A stretch of DNA of 64,000 bases, from the NCBI GenBank assembly GCA_963754305.1, contig CAVWFR010000043.1, forward strand, positions 1 through 64,000, written 5' to 3'. The DNA is from DATEDA01 sp963754305. Lineage in GTDB: Bacteria; Pseudomonadota; Gammaproteobacteria; Burkholderiales; SG8-39. Positions within the stretch are counted from its first letter, which is position 1; the number at the start of each line of letters is the position of its first letter. The notes beneath the pieces were generated by a model. It was not told where the DNA came from. It did no database searches and was given only the letters and a program-made list of their open reading frames with translations. Shown in pieces: positions 51,632-61,422 of this stretch. The translations under genes were made by a program, and so were the position numbers.

Positions 51632-52014
51632 GAGGGTTCAATCTTTGATGATCGGGTAAGTCGATCGCTGGGCGAGCACAACGGGAGCGCCCCGCAATGC
51701 GTTGCACGTCTTGCTGTGAGCGGCGGCGACTATTTCTCAGCCGAAGCGAGTAGAAAGACACTGCGCGGCCAATTGTCGCGCCAGTTGGAACGACGTGCAC
51801 CGGTCTGCACACCAGCCGCACGTGCGGTCTGCGATCCCGGCCTGCAACGCGGCAGGGTCGCAGAATGTGTCGGTCTATAACCAGCGAGGCCCGCGGCGCG
51901 GCCACAGTCTGCCCGAGCCGAAGACACGAATCTGTAAAAATGGTCCGCAATGCCGTGGACCTACGACCCAGCGGCTCCTACGGACCGAATTCCTTTAGCG
52001 TTCGCTCGGCTCGG
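51632..52014. other. No gene seen (about 380 bases)
   Basis: Short frames on both strands without family resemblance. Lies between the start of the membrane protein and the end of the amidohydrolase, both on the minus strand; it should hold the promoter of the former. Confidence 0.4.
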
Positions 52015-53779
52015 TCAAACGCGAGTGCGCACCCAGCCGTAGCGAGTGTGGCTCGGCTCCGCGCCGGCAGCGAGATAGTCGCTTCGCGCCTTCGAGAGGG
52101 CGTCACTCGCAAGGCCGGGAAACTCGAGCAATGTCTTCAGCTTCATCGGGACGCGAGTGTCGTAATCACGCGGGATTGGCCGATACACGCCACGTCGCGA
52201 GATGTCGGCCTCGCTCGGGAGCCTATACAAGCGTGCCGAGTTCAGCCCGAGGATCTTGCGCTTGGCCGATTTGGTGAGCTCGGGATAGCCGTATTGGTGG
52301 CGAATGCTGTCGGGGATCTCGAAGCGCCACATCGCTTCGATCTGCCACTGGGGCGAGCCGTAGTAGACGCAGTCCGATCCGAACACGATCTTGTTCTCGC
52401 CGAAATACTTGAGCAGCTGCCCGAGAATGTGCGCGCACACCGTGGGGAATGTGATCACGATGCCGCCGAACGTCGATCCGATCTCGGCGTAGACGTTGCG
52501 TATGTGGCCACAGGTCTGTGCGAACTGCGTGGTCCAGGTGATATCCGGGACGCCGTCGCGCAGCACGCCGTTCCTGATGTTGTTCAGACCCGGGCGAAGG
52601 CCACAGAAACGGCGTCATTCCGCCGAAGCACGCGTGATAGATGATGAACCTGAATTGCGGCCAGTCACGCGCCGCTTTCGGGACATCCGTCGGGTTTCCC
52701 ATCTCCGGCGTGTCGAGCGGGGCGGGCGAGAATCCCTTGTGGATGCAGATATTGAAGAAGCCTGGATGATGCGCCAGCTGTTCGCCGTGACCGGCGATCA
52801 GGTTATAGGTCGGGTAGGCAATCTTTTCGTCGTCGAGCCGCCACATGCGCATCAGACTGTCGGGATCGAAGTCCACCTTCGCGGATGTCGCGACGGTGTA
52901 GCCTTTCCACGAGTCGGGATGGTTTTCCTGAATCTGCTTCTCCATGAAATCCAGATTCGGTACGCCCGGATAGAACTGCCCATGTGCGAGCATTCGACGC
53001 GAGCCGGAGAGCTTGTTGACGAAGTTTCGAACGGCCGCGGTCTGTGCCGCCGTGAGGCTCGCGGCGGCTTGCCCCTCGATCACGTTCTTCGGCGGGCGCG
53101 CGTTCGGGTCGCCCGGCGGAAAGACGCCGAGGGTCGCGTTGCTCAACAGGCCTACCGTCGTCTGGCTGTCGAAGAACACGTCCTTCACGAAGTGCATCAG
53201 ATGGAAGATGCTGTTGTTGATCTCGGCACCGACCAGCTGGGGGTTCAGCACTTGCCAGGCCTTGCCGAGCTCATCGAGCTCACCGGAGGGTTGGAACGGA
53301 TTCGTCTTGAAGTTTGATGTCGCCGCGGCGGTCGGACCCTGGGCGAAGGCCCTGAAAACCTGCGGCCCGACCATGCTCGAGCGCACCATGTGCAGCTGAT
53401 CGTCGAGCACGAAGAGATCGGCTGGCGGTCCGTGCTGCGCGCGGGCCTCGGGTTCGAAGAGCTCGGCGTCGTCGACGTCGAAGAAACGCCCGTAGACCTC
53501 GTTCATCGCGAGGAAGCCAGCCGCCATCCCACCGCCCGTCGCCAGAAACTGCCGACGGCTGACGTTGAGCTTCTTGGCCGCGAAATCGGCGAGCTCCTTG
53601 ATTCGCGCCTCGACACGTTTCTGATCCTCGGTCTGCGGGATCGGCATGTGCTCCCCGTTCGACACCATCTGGGTAGGAATGGGGGAGTGGAGATCATCGG
53701 CTTCGTCAGCCCGCGTGCACTTCGCAAGCTGCTCGTCACTAAGCCATACGTCCGCTTCGCGATCCTGCCTGGTAGCCAT
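52015..53779 (-). pseudogene. Tat-exported amidohydrolase-2 family protein, one frameshift
   Basis: ATG at 53779 has an AAAGGAGG site. A twin-arginine signal (NVSRRQFLATGGGMAAGFLA) lies unusually deep, at about residue 72. The metal-dependent TIM barrel follows: FVLDDQLHMVRSSMVGPQ, HHPGFFNICIHKGFSPAP and FRFIIYHACFGGM. Near 52590 the frame shifts by one base into GVPDITWTTQFAQTCGHIRN, NKIVFGSDCVYYGSPQWQIE and TKSAKRKILGLNSARLYRLP, the family's normal end at 52015. The combined protein is about 585 residues. A single indel or sequence error breaks it; otherwise it appears complete. Confidence 0.8.
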
Positions 53780-54091
53780 GGTCGAACCTCCTTTGGTGCC
53801 TTAAGGTGTGAGGTACGTAGTTGGTCGCAAACTCTCAGTTGCAGCGTTCGGCCCGGTGGAACGAAGAGCCCCGACTCGGTGGGATGCTGCGTTTCGATCA
53901 TTACGCCTCTCCCCTCAGGGGAGCGGCGGCAAATGCCCTGTCGATCCGCTGCTAGCTCGGCGCCTGCGCAGCAGCAGGGCCAGCGCCGGGAGTGCTGGTC
54001 AGCGACTCCGATCGTGCCGACAAGCAGCGCGAGCGGGGTCACCACCGGCGGGCGTAGCTGTGCCGTCTCGCGCGTGCCGGCGATGGTGCCT
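53780..54091. other. No intact gene (about 310 bases); possible PEP-CTERM tail remnant
   Basis: On the minus strand a hydrophobic stretch (VVTPLALLVGTIGV) and, in another frame, PALPALALLLRRRRAS resemble a broken C-terminal anchor of the PEP-CTERM kind. The neighbours at 54092 and 55650 are PEP-CTERM proteins. No start or ribosome-binding site accompanies it. Confidence 0.3.
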
Positions 54092-55597
54092 TCATGGCGT
54101 GCGAACGTTGGCCCGCCTGCGGCGAGCGATCGTCAGTAGGACCAGCGCGCCGGCGCCGAGGCTGATCCAGGTGGCGGGCTCGGGCACGGCGGTAATCTGG
54201 TAGACGATGCCGCCAGTGCCGTTGGCCGGCGTGTTGGTAACGAGTGCATACAGTTCGCCCGCCGCATCCTCGCCGAAGCCGTGGACCGTAAGCCCGTTCG
54301 GCAGGATGCCGTCGGCAAACTCCGGCAGCATGAACTCCTTGATCTCACCGGTCACGAGATCGGCGTAGAACAGCCGGCCGTCGGCGCGCGGTACACCGCC
54401 GCCACCGGCGCGCAGCGCGAGGTCACCGAAGACGTACTTGCCGAACAGCGCCGGGATCGCGCTGCCGCGGTAGACGAAGCCGCCGGTGATCGAGATGCCG
54501 TCGCCGTGGTCGTATTCCAGCGTGGCCAGCGTCCCGACGATCGGATCGGTCAGTCCGGCGGGGGCGCCCGGACTGCGTACGCCGATGGTGCCCGCGCCCG
54601 GGTCGGTGCGGTTGAACAGAAAAGTACCTTCCTTGACCGCCCAGCCGTAATTGCCACCGATCGTGACGCGGTTGATCTCTTCGATGTTGTTCTGGCCAAC
54701 GTCGGCGAGGATCAGGTCGCCGGTGGTGCGGTCGAAGCTGAAGCGGTAGGGGTTGCGAAAGCCGTAAGCGTAGGTCTCGGGCGTCTGGCCTGCGTTCTGG
54801 AACGGGTTGCCGACCGGGATCCGGTACTGGCCGTTGGCGCTCACCGGATCGGGGCTGCCGGCCGTCAAGGCCGGGTTCACCGGGTCGATGCGCAGCATCT
54901 TGCCCAGCGGTGTGCTCAGGTTCTGCGAATTCCCGCCCGGCTCGATGTGGCTCGCACCGACGTCGTTGGCGTTGCCGCCATCGCCCAGGCCGAGGTAGAG
55001 GTAGCCGTCTTGTCCGAAGGCCACCGTACCGCCGTTGTGGTTGCCGGCGTTCTTGCCGAAGGAAATCAGCTCGCGCCGCGAGTCGGGATCGACCTGGTTC
55101 GGATTCGTCGCGCTGAACTTCCACTCCGACACGACGTTCTGGTAGTTCTGCACCGCGCCGTTCGGGGCGGCGTAGGTCGGCGAGGCGCCGACCGGAATCG
55201 GCTCGCTCGTATAAGTGTAGAGGGTTTGGTACCCGGCGCTGGCCGGGTTGCTGAAGCCGGGGTGGAAAGCCAGGCCGAGGAAGCCGCGCTCGTCGTTAGG
55301 ATTGGTTGGAACCAGCGGTGGCGCCACCCGGGCCTGGATGTCGAGCGCCGGGGAGCCGAGCAGGCTGCCGTTCTGGATCACCCGCAGCAGGCCGTTTTGC
55401 TCGACCACGAACAGGCGGCTCGGATCGCCGGGCGCGCTGATCGCGTAATCGGGCGCCGCGAGGCCGGCGGCGATCGGCCGCAGGTTGATCGCGATGTCGC
55501 CCGGCAGGATCGGCGGCAGGATGTGATTGGCTTGCGCTTGGCAGCCGAGGCCGAGCAGCATCACCATTGCCCCGCTGCGGATCCGCGTCGATGTCAT
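54092..55597 (-). CDS. PQQ-type soluble sugar dehydrogenase-like protein with PEP-CTERM anchor
   Basis: A 501-residue protein from the ATG at 55597 (CAGGAGAG site). Signal MTSTRIRSGAMVMLLGLGCQ. Glucose/sorbosone dehydrogenase beta-propeller: RLFVVEQNGLLRVIQNGSLL, ERGFLGLAFHPGF, NHNGGTVAFGQDGYLYLGLG (the catalytic His is usually in this segment), YAYGFRNPYRFSFDR and GQNNIEEINRVTIGGNYGW. The C-terminus VPEPATWISLGAGALVLL and RRRR is a PEP-CTERM sorting signal recognised by exosortase. It would oxidise sugars outside the inner membrane. No exosortase gene is in the window. Confidence 0.88.
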   Translation of the reverse strand: MTSTRIRSGAMVMLLGLGCQAQANHILPPILPGDIAINLRPIAAGLAAPDYAISAPGDPSRLFVVEQNGLLRVIQNGSLLGSPALDIQARVAPPLVPTNPNDERGFLGLAFHPGFSNPASAGYQTLYTYTSEPIPVGASPTYAAPNGAVQNYQNVVSEWKFSATNPNQVDPDSRRELISFGKNAGNHNGGTVAFGQDGYLYLGLGDGGNANDVGASHIEPGGNSQNLSTPLGKMLRIDPVNPALTAGSPDPVSANGQYRIPVGNPFQNAGQTPETYAYGFRNPYRFSFDRTTGDLILADVGQNNIEEINRVTIGGNYGWAVKEGTFLFNRTDPGAGTIGVRSPGAPAGLTDPIVGTLATLEYDHGDGISITGGFVYRGSAIPALFGKYVFGDLALRAGGGGVPRADGRLFYADLVTGEIKEFMLPEFADGILPNGLTVHGFGEDAAGELYALVTNTPANGTGGIVYQITAVPEPATWISLGAGALVLLTIARRRRANVRTP

Positions 55598-55649
55598 GGG
55601 CGTCTCTCCTGATGGGTTGACGGGCGTCAGGCGGCACTGGCCGGGGTGA

Positions 55650-55880
55650 TCAGGCCGTCCGGGGAAGCCGGCGTTCTGCTGCCGCGAGCAGAACGAGGCC
55701 GACAACGAGCATCGCACCGGCCGCGGGTTCAGGCACTGCAGCCGCGCCGATATCGGCGCCGCCGCCAACGATTTCCGTGGGGCTGATGACGAGTTGCGTG
55801 AGCCGCGCCTCGCACGGCGAAAAGGTCACCGCCGCGATCAACCCGCCCAGTGTCAGTACGGTGAAGGCCTTCTGCGGCAT
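55650..55880 (-). CDS. Very short PEP-CTERM protein, deletion remnant of an anchored hydrolase
   Basis: A 76-residue protein from the ATG at 55880 with GGAGGTGCGG upstream. It has a signal (AFTVLTLGGLIAAVTFSPC), about 25 residues beginning EARLTQLVISPTEIVGGGAD, then PEP-CTERM VPEPAAGAMLVVGLVLLAAA and an arginine tail. The central stretch resembles the first strand of the alpha/beta hydrolase family seen next door (DARVTRFVVEQQ). The simplest reading is an in-frame deletion that removed the catalytic domain and kept export signal and anchor. It may still be made and anchored. Confidence 0.6.
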   Translation of the reverse strand: MPQKAFTVLTLGGLIAAVTFSPCEARLTQLVISPTEIVGGGADIGAAAVPEPAAGAMLVVGLVLLAAAERRLPRTA

Positions 55881-55928
55881 ACCGCACCTCCTCGCGCACA
55901 TCAGTCGCGTGCCGCTGAACTGCGGCAC

Positions 55929-58061
55929 CTATCTCAGGACGTTACTCTGCTGGGCATCTCGGATGAACCGGTCCGCGTCCTCCTTTAGGAGAAGACGCTC
56001 GTTGGCGAGCTCATGCGCCGCTTTCGTCACCGCCTTCACGTAGCCTTTGTGATTGCCGTACCGTTCCTCGAGCGACTTCCGGGGATCGCCGCTAGCCAAC
56101 CGCTCGGACTTGGTCGTCCCGAACGGGAAGTACGACCCTGACAGACCGCAGAGGTTGGGATCGCGTCGTCCCGGAGCGCGGATGTTCCAACCCACGTTGG
56201 TGCCGAGCGGTGCGCGAATCTCCATGGGACGAATACCGGCGATGTCCAGTCCGTCCTTGTCGGGTTTGGGTACCCGAACCTCGTAGCTTCGGCCCAGCCA
56301 GGGCGGAAGCACGGTGAGCCGGCCACCCTCGGAATCGAACTCGTGGCCGTAGAACAGGACCTCCAGCTCGTTCAGCAAGGGCGGGAACTGCACGCCGGGG
56401 ATGGCGGGAAACGAACTGCGTGCTTCGTCGAGCGTCACGAGGGTGCCGTCGCGTACGTCAGGAACGCGACTTTCCGGCGGCTCGCGCCCTTTGTCTGCCC
56501 AGGCATCCATCGCCACGAGCAATGCCCGGTGCGTCGGCCCGTGATAGTTCGGATTGGTGGGATACGCACATTGGGCGTTGGGCTGGGGGAAGACGTCGGG
56601 GGGGTTCCCGCCGCCGTGCTGGAACCCGGACAGCATGTAGATCCGAACTTTGTCCGGAATCCGGACCGGGCGGCCGAGGCCGTCGTGCAGCAAGAGCGAC
56701 GCCCGGAATTGGTAGTGCTCCAGCTCGGTGTGCGTATCGATGACGAGCGGATCGGTCCGCGGACGCTTGAGTATCCCGTCGCGAAGCCCGGAAATCGGAT
56801 CGGTCCTCACGGCATACGTCAGCGGCGCGACGCTCGTCGACAGGAAGTCGTGTCGATCGTCCTGACGCGAGTAGGTATTCGGATCGGCGAACTCGACGTT
56901 CGCGAACAGCCGATGCGTGCCGGCGATGTGGATATTCACCGCATCGAAGACCTGCCGACCGCGCTCGTCCTCGTTGAAGCCGAGGTAAAGAAAGTCGCGC
57001 ATGTACATCCCGGTAGAGGAACTCCCGAAACCGTAGACGCGGCTGATGCCGGTTTCCGGGGCCCGCTCGCTGCGGGACTTGTCGTGCCGATATCGCCCAC
57101 CGTGAGCGAGCGGATTCGGATTGCCGACGTCGTCATGGGTTTGGTTGCGCAGAAACGAGGCGATATCACGCGTCACCGCGTAACCGAGACCCATCACCTT
57201 CGGATTCTTCGCGGGATAGATGAGCTCGTAGAGCCTGTCGGCCTTGAACCCATCAAAGAGGCAGATATCGGTCGTGCTCGCGACTAGGCTCGCTGGCCCG
57301 GTGGGACACCGGCCGAAGGCCCATCGATTGGACGCGATCGGCACCTTCGCGCCGTCGAGGCTGTCGCGCACCGTCAACGTCGAATGCGCCGTGTCCGTGT
57401 CGGCGCTCTCGTAGGAGGTGAACGACGGACTGCCTTCGAGCGTCAGGGTGAAGGAGCCCGCCGCGGGAATCGTTCGATCGGAATACTCGATCCGAACCGG
57501 CGCTACGATCGGCCTGCCATCGCGGTGCGTCGCCACGGGCAGGTTCGGAAAGAGCCGGTTGTCGCCGGCGGCGACGTCGCCCTGCCAGCCCGCGTCCACG
57601 ACCGTGTAGCCAAGTCGCATCAGAAACCCGTCGCCTGCATCGGCCGCCGTGAGTGGATTGTTGATGCTTGGACCGGCGGGGACGTAGTTGTACTTCGCAA
57701 GGGCCTGCTTGTTGCCGCGATTGTTGACGACGTAATAGATCTTGTCGTTACCGCGATCCATGTCGACCGGCTTGAGAATGAAGAACGGCGCGCTGAACTC
57801 GACCATGCCCCGCTCGTTTCGGGGAGCCTTGTCAAGGTTGAGGATGACCCCGTTGTGTGGATTGCGCGGGTTCACTTCCATATAAGCGGTACCGTCGAGC
57901 CGCTCATACTGGCCGACCTTGCCGAAGCTGGTCCCGTCCGCGAAAAGCCGTTGCTGCTCAACGACGAATCTCGTGACACGGGCGTCGGCACGGGGTGCTG
58001 CGCAGAGTGCGATCACGCCCAGCGAGAATGCGAGCGTGATGCCGAGAGTCGGACTTGTCAT
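55929..58061 (-). CDS. Large secreted alpha/beta hydrolase domain-containing protein
   Basis: A 710-residue protein with Sec signal (TLGITLAFSLGVIALCAAPR). It starts ARVTRFVVEQQRLFADGTSF, a typical opening for this family. Other landmarks are VVNNRGNKQALAKYNYVP, the nucleophile elbow VYGFGSSSTGMYMRDFLYL (Ser in GSSSTG), and GFQHGGGNPPDV. It has no PEP-CTERM tail, unlike the small remnant 48 bases downstream. It probably hydrolyses an ester or lactone outside the cytoplasm; substrates of the family are not established. Confidence 0.82.
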   Translation of the reverse strand: MTSPTLGITLAFSLGVIALCAAPRADARVTRFVVEQQRLFADGTSFGKVGQYERLDGTAYMEVNPRNPHNGVILNLDKAPRNERGMVEFSAPFFILKPVDMDRGNDKIYYVVNNRGNKQALAKYNYVPAGPSINNPLTAADAGDGFLMRLGYTVVDAGWQGDVAAGDNRLFPNLPVATHRDGRPIVAPVRIEYSDRTIPAAGSFTLTLEGSPSFTSYESADTDTAHSTLTVRDSLDGAKVPIASNRWAFGRCPTGPASLVASTTDICLFDGFKADRLYELIYPAKNPKVMGLGYAVTRDIASFLRNQTHDDVGNPNPLAHGGRYRHDKSRSERAPETGISRVYGFGSSSTGMYMRDFLYLGFNEDERGRQVFDAVNIHIAGTHRLFANVEFADPNTYSRQDDRHDFLSTSVAPLTYAVRTDPISGLRDGILKRPRTDPLVIDTHTELEHYQFRASLLLHDGLGRPVRIPDKVRIYMLSGFQHGGGNPPDVFPQPNAQCAYPTNPNYHGPTHRALLVAMDAWADKGREPPESRVPDVRDGTLVTLDEARSSFPAIPGVQFPPLLNELEVLFYGHEFDSEGGRLTVLPPWLGRSYEVRVPKPDKDGLDIAGIRPMEIRAPLGTNVGWNIRAPGRRDPNLCGLSGSYFPFGTTKSERLASGDPRKSLEERYGNHKGYVKAVTKAAHELANERLLLKEDADRFIRDAQQSNVLR

Positions 58062-58728
58062 TGCTGGTCCCCTTGGGGTCTAGGAGGCCTTCAGGAAAAC
58101 GCACACGGCGATCGACAATGACGCCCGAATCGCCCGCGGCTCGCGGCACCGGGTGCCGGCACCTCAGAATGCGTCAGCGGTTCCGGTGACTCCTTTTTCT
58201 TCTGATGGCGCTCGAAGATCGAAGGGCATGACCGCCGAATTCAGCATAGCGCGTCCGACGAGAATCCGAGGGCGGTGTGAGAAAAAATGTCGACAATAGC
58301 GAAGTTGTCGCGAAATCGCGAAAGCGGCGCGCGGCCAGGACCAAGCGCGCTGGTCCTGATGGCCGTCGCGGTCTTCGTCAAAGGAAACGGGCCCCCAACG
58401 CCCGTACCGTGGACCCGCGTGGCCGGAATTCAGGCCGAGTGGCATATACCGGCGCAACTTCAGCGATATGTAGTGGATGACTCTCCCGATTCGGTGTTGC
58501 TGTGAGTCGACAATCGGCTAGTCGCGCTAGTATCTTCAGACCAGACCAGCGCGGTAGAGTCTGAACGCCGATGAGGCGGCCAGACCGGCCCGTGCAGCCT
58601 GGTAGGCGCTTGGGCCCTTGAGCCCGTGACTGAGTGGATTGCGTACGGACGCCGCGCTGGTCTTCATAGAGCCCGAACGGTTACACGCGCCATCGAGCGC
58701 GCATGCACAAGCATGGGAGATGAAGGCC
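58062..58728. other. No gene seen; leader region and IS110 left flank
   Basis: The first part (58062-58200) is the upstream region of the large hydrolase. The rest up to 58728 holds short frames with no family resemblance. The last about 190 bases are probably the left end of the IS110 element, but IS110 elements lack clear inverted repeats, so I cannot set a boundary. Confidence 0.4.
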
Positions 58729-59690
58729 ATGTCCGGTTCCTCAGTAGTGGTAGGAATTGATGTCGCCAAGGCGCATCTCGAGGTGACTGCACTCGGCGCC
58801 AAGCTTGGCGCCGAGCGCTTCGACAACGACGCCGAGGGCCACACCGCGCTCGTCGCGGCGTTGCAACCGCTGGGCGTCGCGCTGGTGGTGATGGAGGCCA
58901 CCGGCGGCTATGAGGCGGCGCTGGCCTGTGCGCTGCAGGCGGCCGGCTTGGCGGTGGCGGTAGTGAACCCGAAGCATGCGCGCGACTTCGCCAAGTCGAT
59001 GGGGCGTCTTGCCAAGACCGACCGCATCGACGCGCGCACCCTGGCCGAGCTGGCGGGCGTGCTCGCGCGCCGCGACGACTTGGCGCGCTTCATCCGCCCC
59101 TTGGCCGATGTCCAGCAGCAGCAGCTGGCTGCGCTGGTCACGCGCCGGCGCCAGTTGCTGACGATGCTGGGCTCGGAGCGCCAGCGGCTGCAACTGGCCG
59201 TGCCGATGGTGCGCCCGAGCATCGAGGCGATGATCCAGGCCATTCGAGCGCAGCTCGACGACCTGGAAGCCCAGATGATCGCCTACGTCCGTGAGCACTT
59301 CGCCGAGCTCGACGCGCTGCTGCAGTCCACCCGCGGCATCGGTCCGATCGCCAGCGCCACGCTCATCGCCCAGTTGCCTGAGCTCGGTCGGTTGAACCGG
59401 CGCGAGATCGCCGCACTGGTCGGGGTGGCACCGATAGCCAATGAATCGGGCACCTCGCGCGGCCGACGGCGTGTCCAGGGCGGGCGCTTCGAGATCCGAC
59501 CGTGCTCTACATGGCCACGCTCACAGCCTCCCGCCGCAATCCCGTGATCAAAGCCTTCTACCAACGTCTGATCGCCGCAGGCAAGCTGCCTAAGGTCGCG
59601 CTGGTGGCCTTCATGCGCAAGCTCCTGACCGTGCTGAACGCAATGGTCAGGACCAACAAGCCTTGGGATAACTTGCTTCACGACGCTTGA
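58729..59690 (+). pseudogene. IS110-family transposase, one frameshift
   Basis: DEDD-type transposase: VVVGIDVAKAHLEVTALGAK (first Asp), VVMEATGGYEAALACALQ, VNPKHARDFAKSMGRLAKTD and a C-terminal helical domain with TRGIGPIASATLIAQLPELG and ALVGVAPIANESGTSRGRR. Near 59495 a one-base shift separates the ending LYMATLTASRRNPVIKAFYQ, which stops at 59690. All catalytic parts are present across the two frames. It is a single-copy element here. Confidence 0.82.
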
Positions 59691-59998
59691 CTTTGAAGAC
59701 GCCGCGGTGGCGTCGCGCGAGAGCCAACTCGGGAGCCCCCGTTTCGACGATCTGCACGGCGCCCACCCCTCTCGTCGACCGGAATCCATGTCGCGAAATA
59801 GAGCTTCGAGGCTCAGCGGACGCTGCTTGCGCGCTCGAGTGACTGCGCACCGCGCGCTGCAGAAGCGCGGGCGGGAATCCCTTAGGCGGCCACGCGATTG
59901 TGCTCCTCGCCCCGGGAACGGCACCGAGCGAAGTAATCGAGAAACTGCTAGAAAAACCGGGGAGATCGCCGGACCGCGTTGGATAGCGTGGTAACGGC

Positions 59999-60235
59999 TC
60001 AGTTGAACTGCCACTCCTGCTCGATTCCACCATCGTTGGCAACGACCGTGACGATACTAGGACGGTGGATCGCACCCCAGAGTTGTGCGTAGCTAACGGC
60101 GAGCTCTAACTCCGCGAAGGACTGGGGTCTTGCCTGGTCTCCCGGCCTGACCTCCCACTTGTGGCGAGGCCCAGGGTGAACCACCACAAGAGTAGGTTTC
60201 TCCGCCACGACTCGGTTTGCAATGGACTGCGCCAT
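59999..60235 (-). CDS. Small hypothetical protein (78 residues)
   Basis: An ATG at 60235 opens a plausible coding frame with mixed composition (RVVAEKPTLVVVHPGPRHKW, FAELELAVSYAQLWGAIHRP, VTVVANDGGIEQEW). No family is recognised and no strong ribosome-binding site is seen. Its balanced hydrophobic pattern is unlike the arginine-rich shadow frames around it, so it may be real. Confidence 0.35.
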   Translation of the reverse strand: MAQSIANRVVAEKPTLVVVHPGPRHKWEVRPGDQARPQSFAELELAVSYAQLWGAIHRPSIVTVVANDGGIEQEWQFN

Positions 60236-60802
60236 AGGTGGGCTCACAATAGGGTGACTATGCCCTGAGCTCAGCAAAGAACGCGCCCGACGTGGACCAC
60301 AACTCCTACTGAGGGGTGAAGGCCTGGCAATTGCCTGATTAACCGCGAAATCCTTCGGACTCTCCGCGATCTTCTGGCGATCCCGTGTGCACCTGGGTTC
60401 TCGCGGAGCCCCGCCCTCACGGTTCCCGGCTTGTCGTTTCGGTTGTGACATTGCAATAAGTGCCCGAATGCGCAACGTCTACTATCACGCCGAGCGGGAA
60501 GGCCGCGGCACCGCAGCAAACCCGCTATGGAACGTCGAGAGGCTGACAGTGGGCGGAGATTAGAAACCGGACCACCGAGCGTCTCATATACGGTGCCGCT
60601 GTAGCGTGGATCGCGAATGCTCTAGGGGAGAGGGCTTGCCAAGGACACGGCGCGGCGCGCGAGCGTGCGCATCATGGACTTGGCCTGCGCTGTGCGGTAG
60701 GTCCAGCGCTCAGTGCGCCCTACTTGCGTTTGTAGCCGGGATCGATAAGCATTGAAGCTCGAAGGTTCGACGACGTCTCACATGACGAATGGCGGCAAAC
60801 TG
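60236..60802. other. No gene seen (about 570 bases)
   Basis: Short frames only, none with family resemblance. It separates the small hypothetical protein (minus) from the lipoprotein gene (plus), so both promoters may lie here. Confidence 0.4.
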
Positions 60803-61210
60803 ATGATCAGGGGTCTACGGAGGAGGGTCACAAATACCCTCGCGATCGCCGCGACGGTTGTCGTCGTTGGTTGTGCGACCGATCACGCCTCCACGATTCG
60901 GTACGCCAACGTGCCTGACTTCCCGCCGACGAATCCGGCAAAGGTGCAGATCCTGCACACTGAGCCAACGCGGCCGTACGAGTGGCTTGGCGAGATTGCG
61001 GTCGTGCTTGAACCCAAGCTAGCGGTGTACAGGGCAGAGGTCGACGAGCAGCTTCGCAGGGAGGCAGCAAAGCTCGGCGCTGATGCCGCGGTCTTCGTCA
61101 TCGACCCGCGGTATCCGCGTGACCTCGTCGCAAGCCGCGTGTGGTCAGAGGGCCTCTTCACCAAGGTCACCGGCCGCGACGTGATAGCGATCGCAATAAA
61201 GTACAAGTAG
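60803..61210 (+). CDS. Small hypothetical lipoprotein
   Basis: About 135 residues. After the start MIRGLRRRVTNTLAIAATVV comes a lipobox VVGCAT, then RPYEWLGEIAVVLEP, EQLRREAAKLGADAAVFVID and KVTGRDVIAIAIKYK. The pattern LGEI...LR..AA.LGADAV resembles small outer-membrane lipoproteins with a YbjQ/DUF4156-like beta fold. Several in-frame ATGs (60782, 60803) are possible starts. Likely a cell-envelope protein of unknown role. Confidence 0.65.
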   Translation: MIRGLRRRVTNTLAIAATVVVVGCATDHASTIRYANVPDFPPTNPAKVQILHTEPTRPYEWLGEIAVVLEPKLAVYRAEVDEQLRREAAKLGADAAVFVIDPRYPRDLVASRVWSEGLFTKVTGRDVIAIAIKYK

Positions 61211-61422
61211 GCGAAGCCCGGTTCCCCAGCCGCCACGAGCATGGACTGGGCGCGAGCCCACGGTCCCACGGGTTCCTTGAACGCCGGGGGCTAGCGCTGC
61301 AGGTGGTCCGGATTCCCGGAGCGCTTCACCGAGAGCCGTCACTCCCCCGTCGCCCGGTGCAGAGATTTCGGAACAGGGCTGTTGCCCAAGCGCGCTAGCG
61401 GTCCCCCCGGCGAGGGCTCCGC

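Noticed and set aside
51354..51950. A 198-codon minus-strand frame overlapping the multipass protein start
   Set aside because: No family resemblance, composition typical of a shadow; the overlapping membrane protein is better supported.
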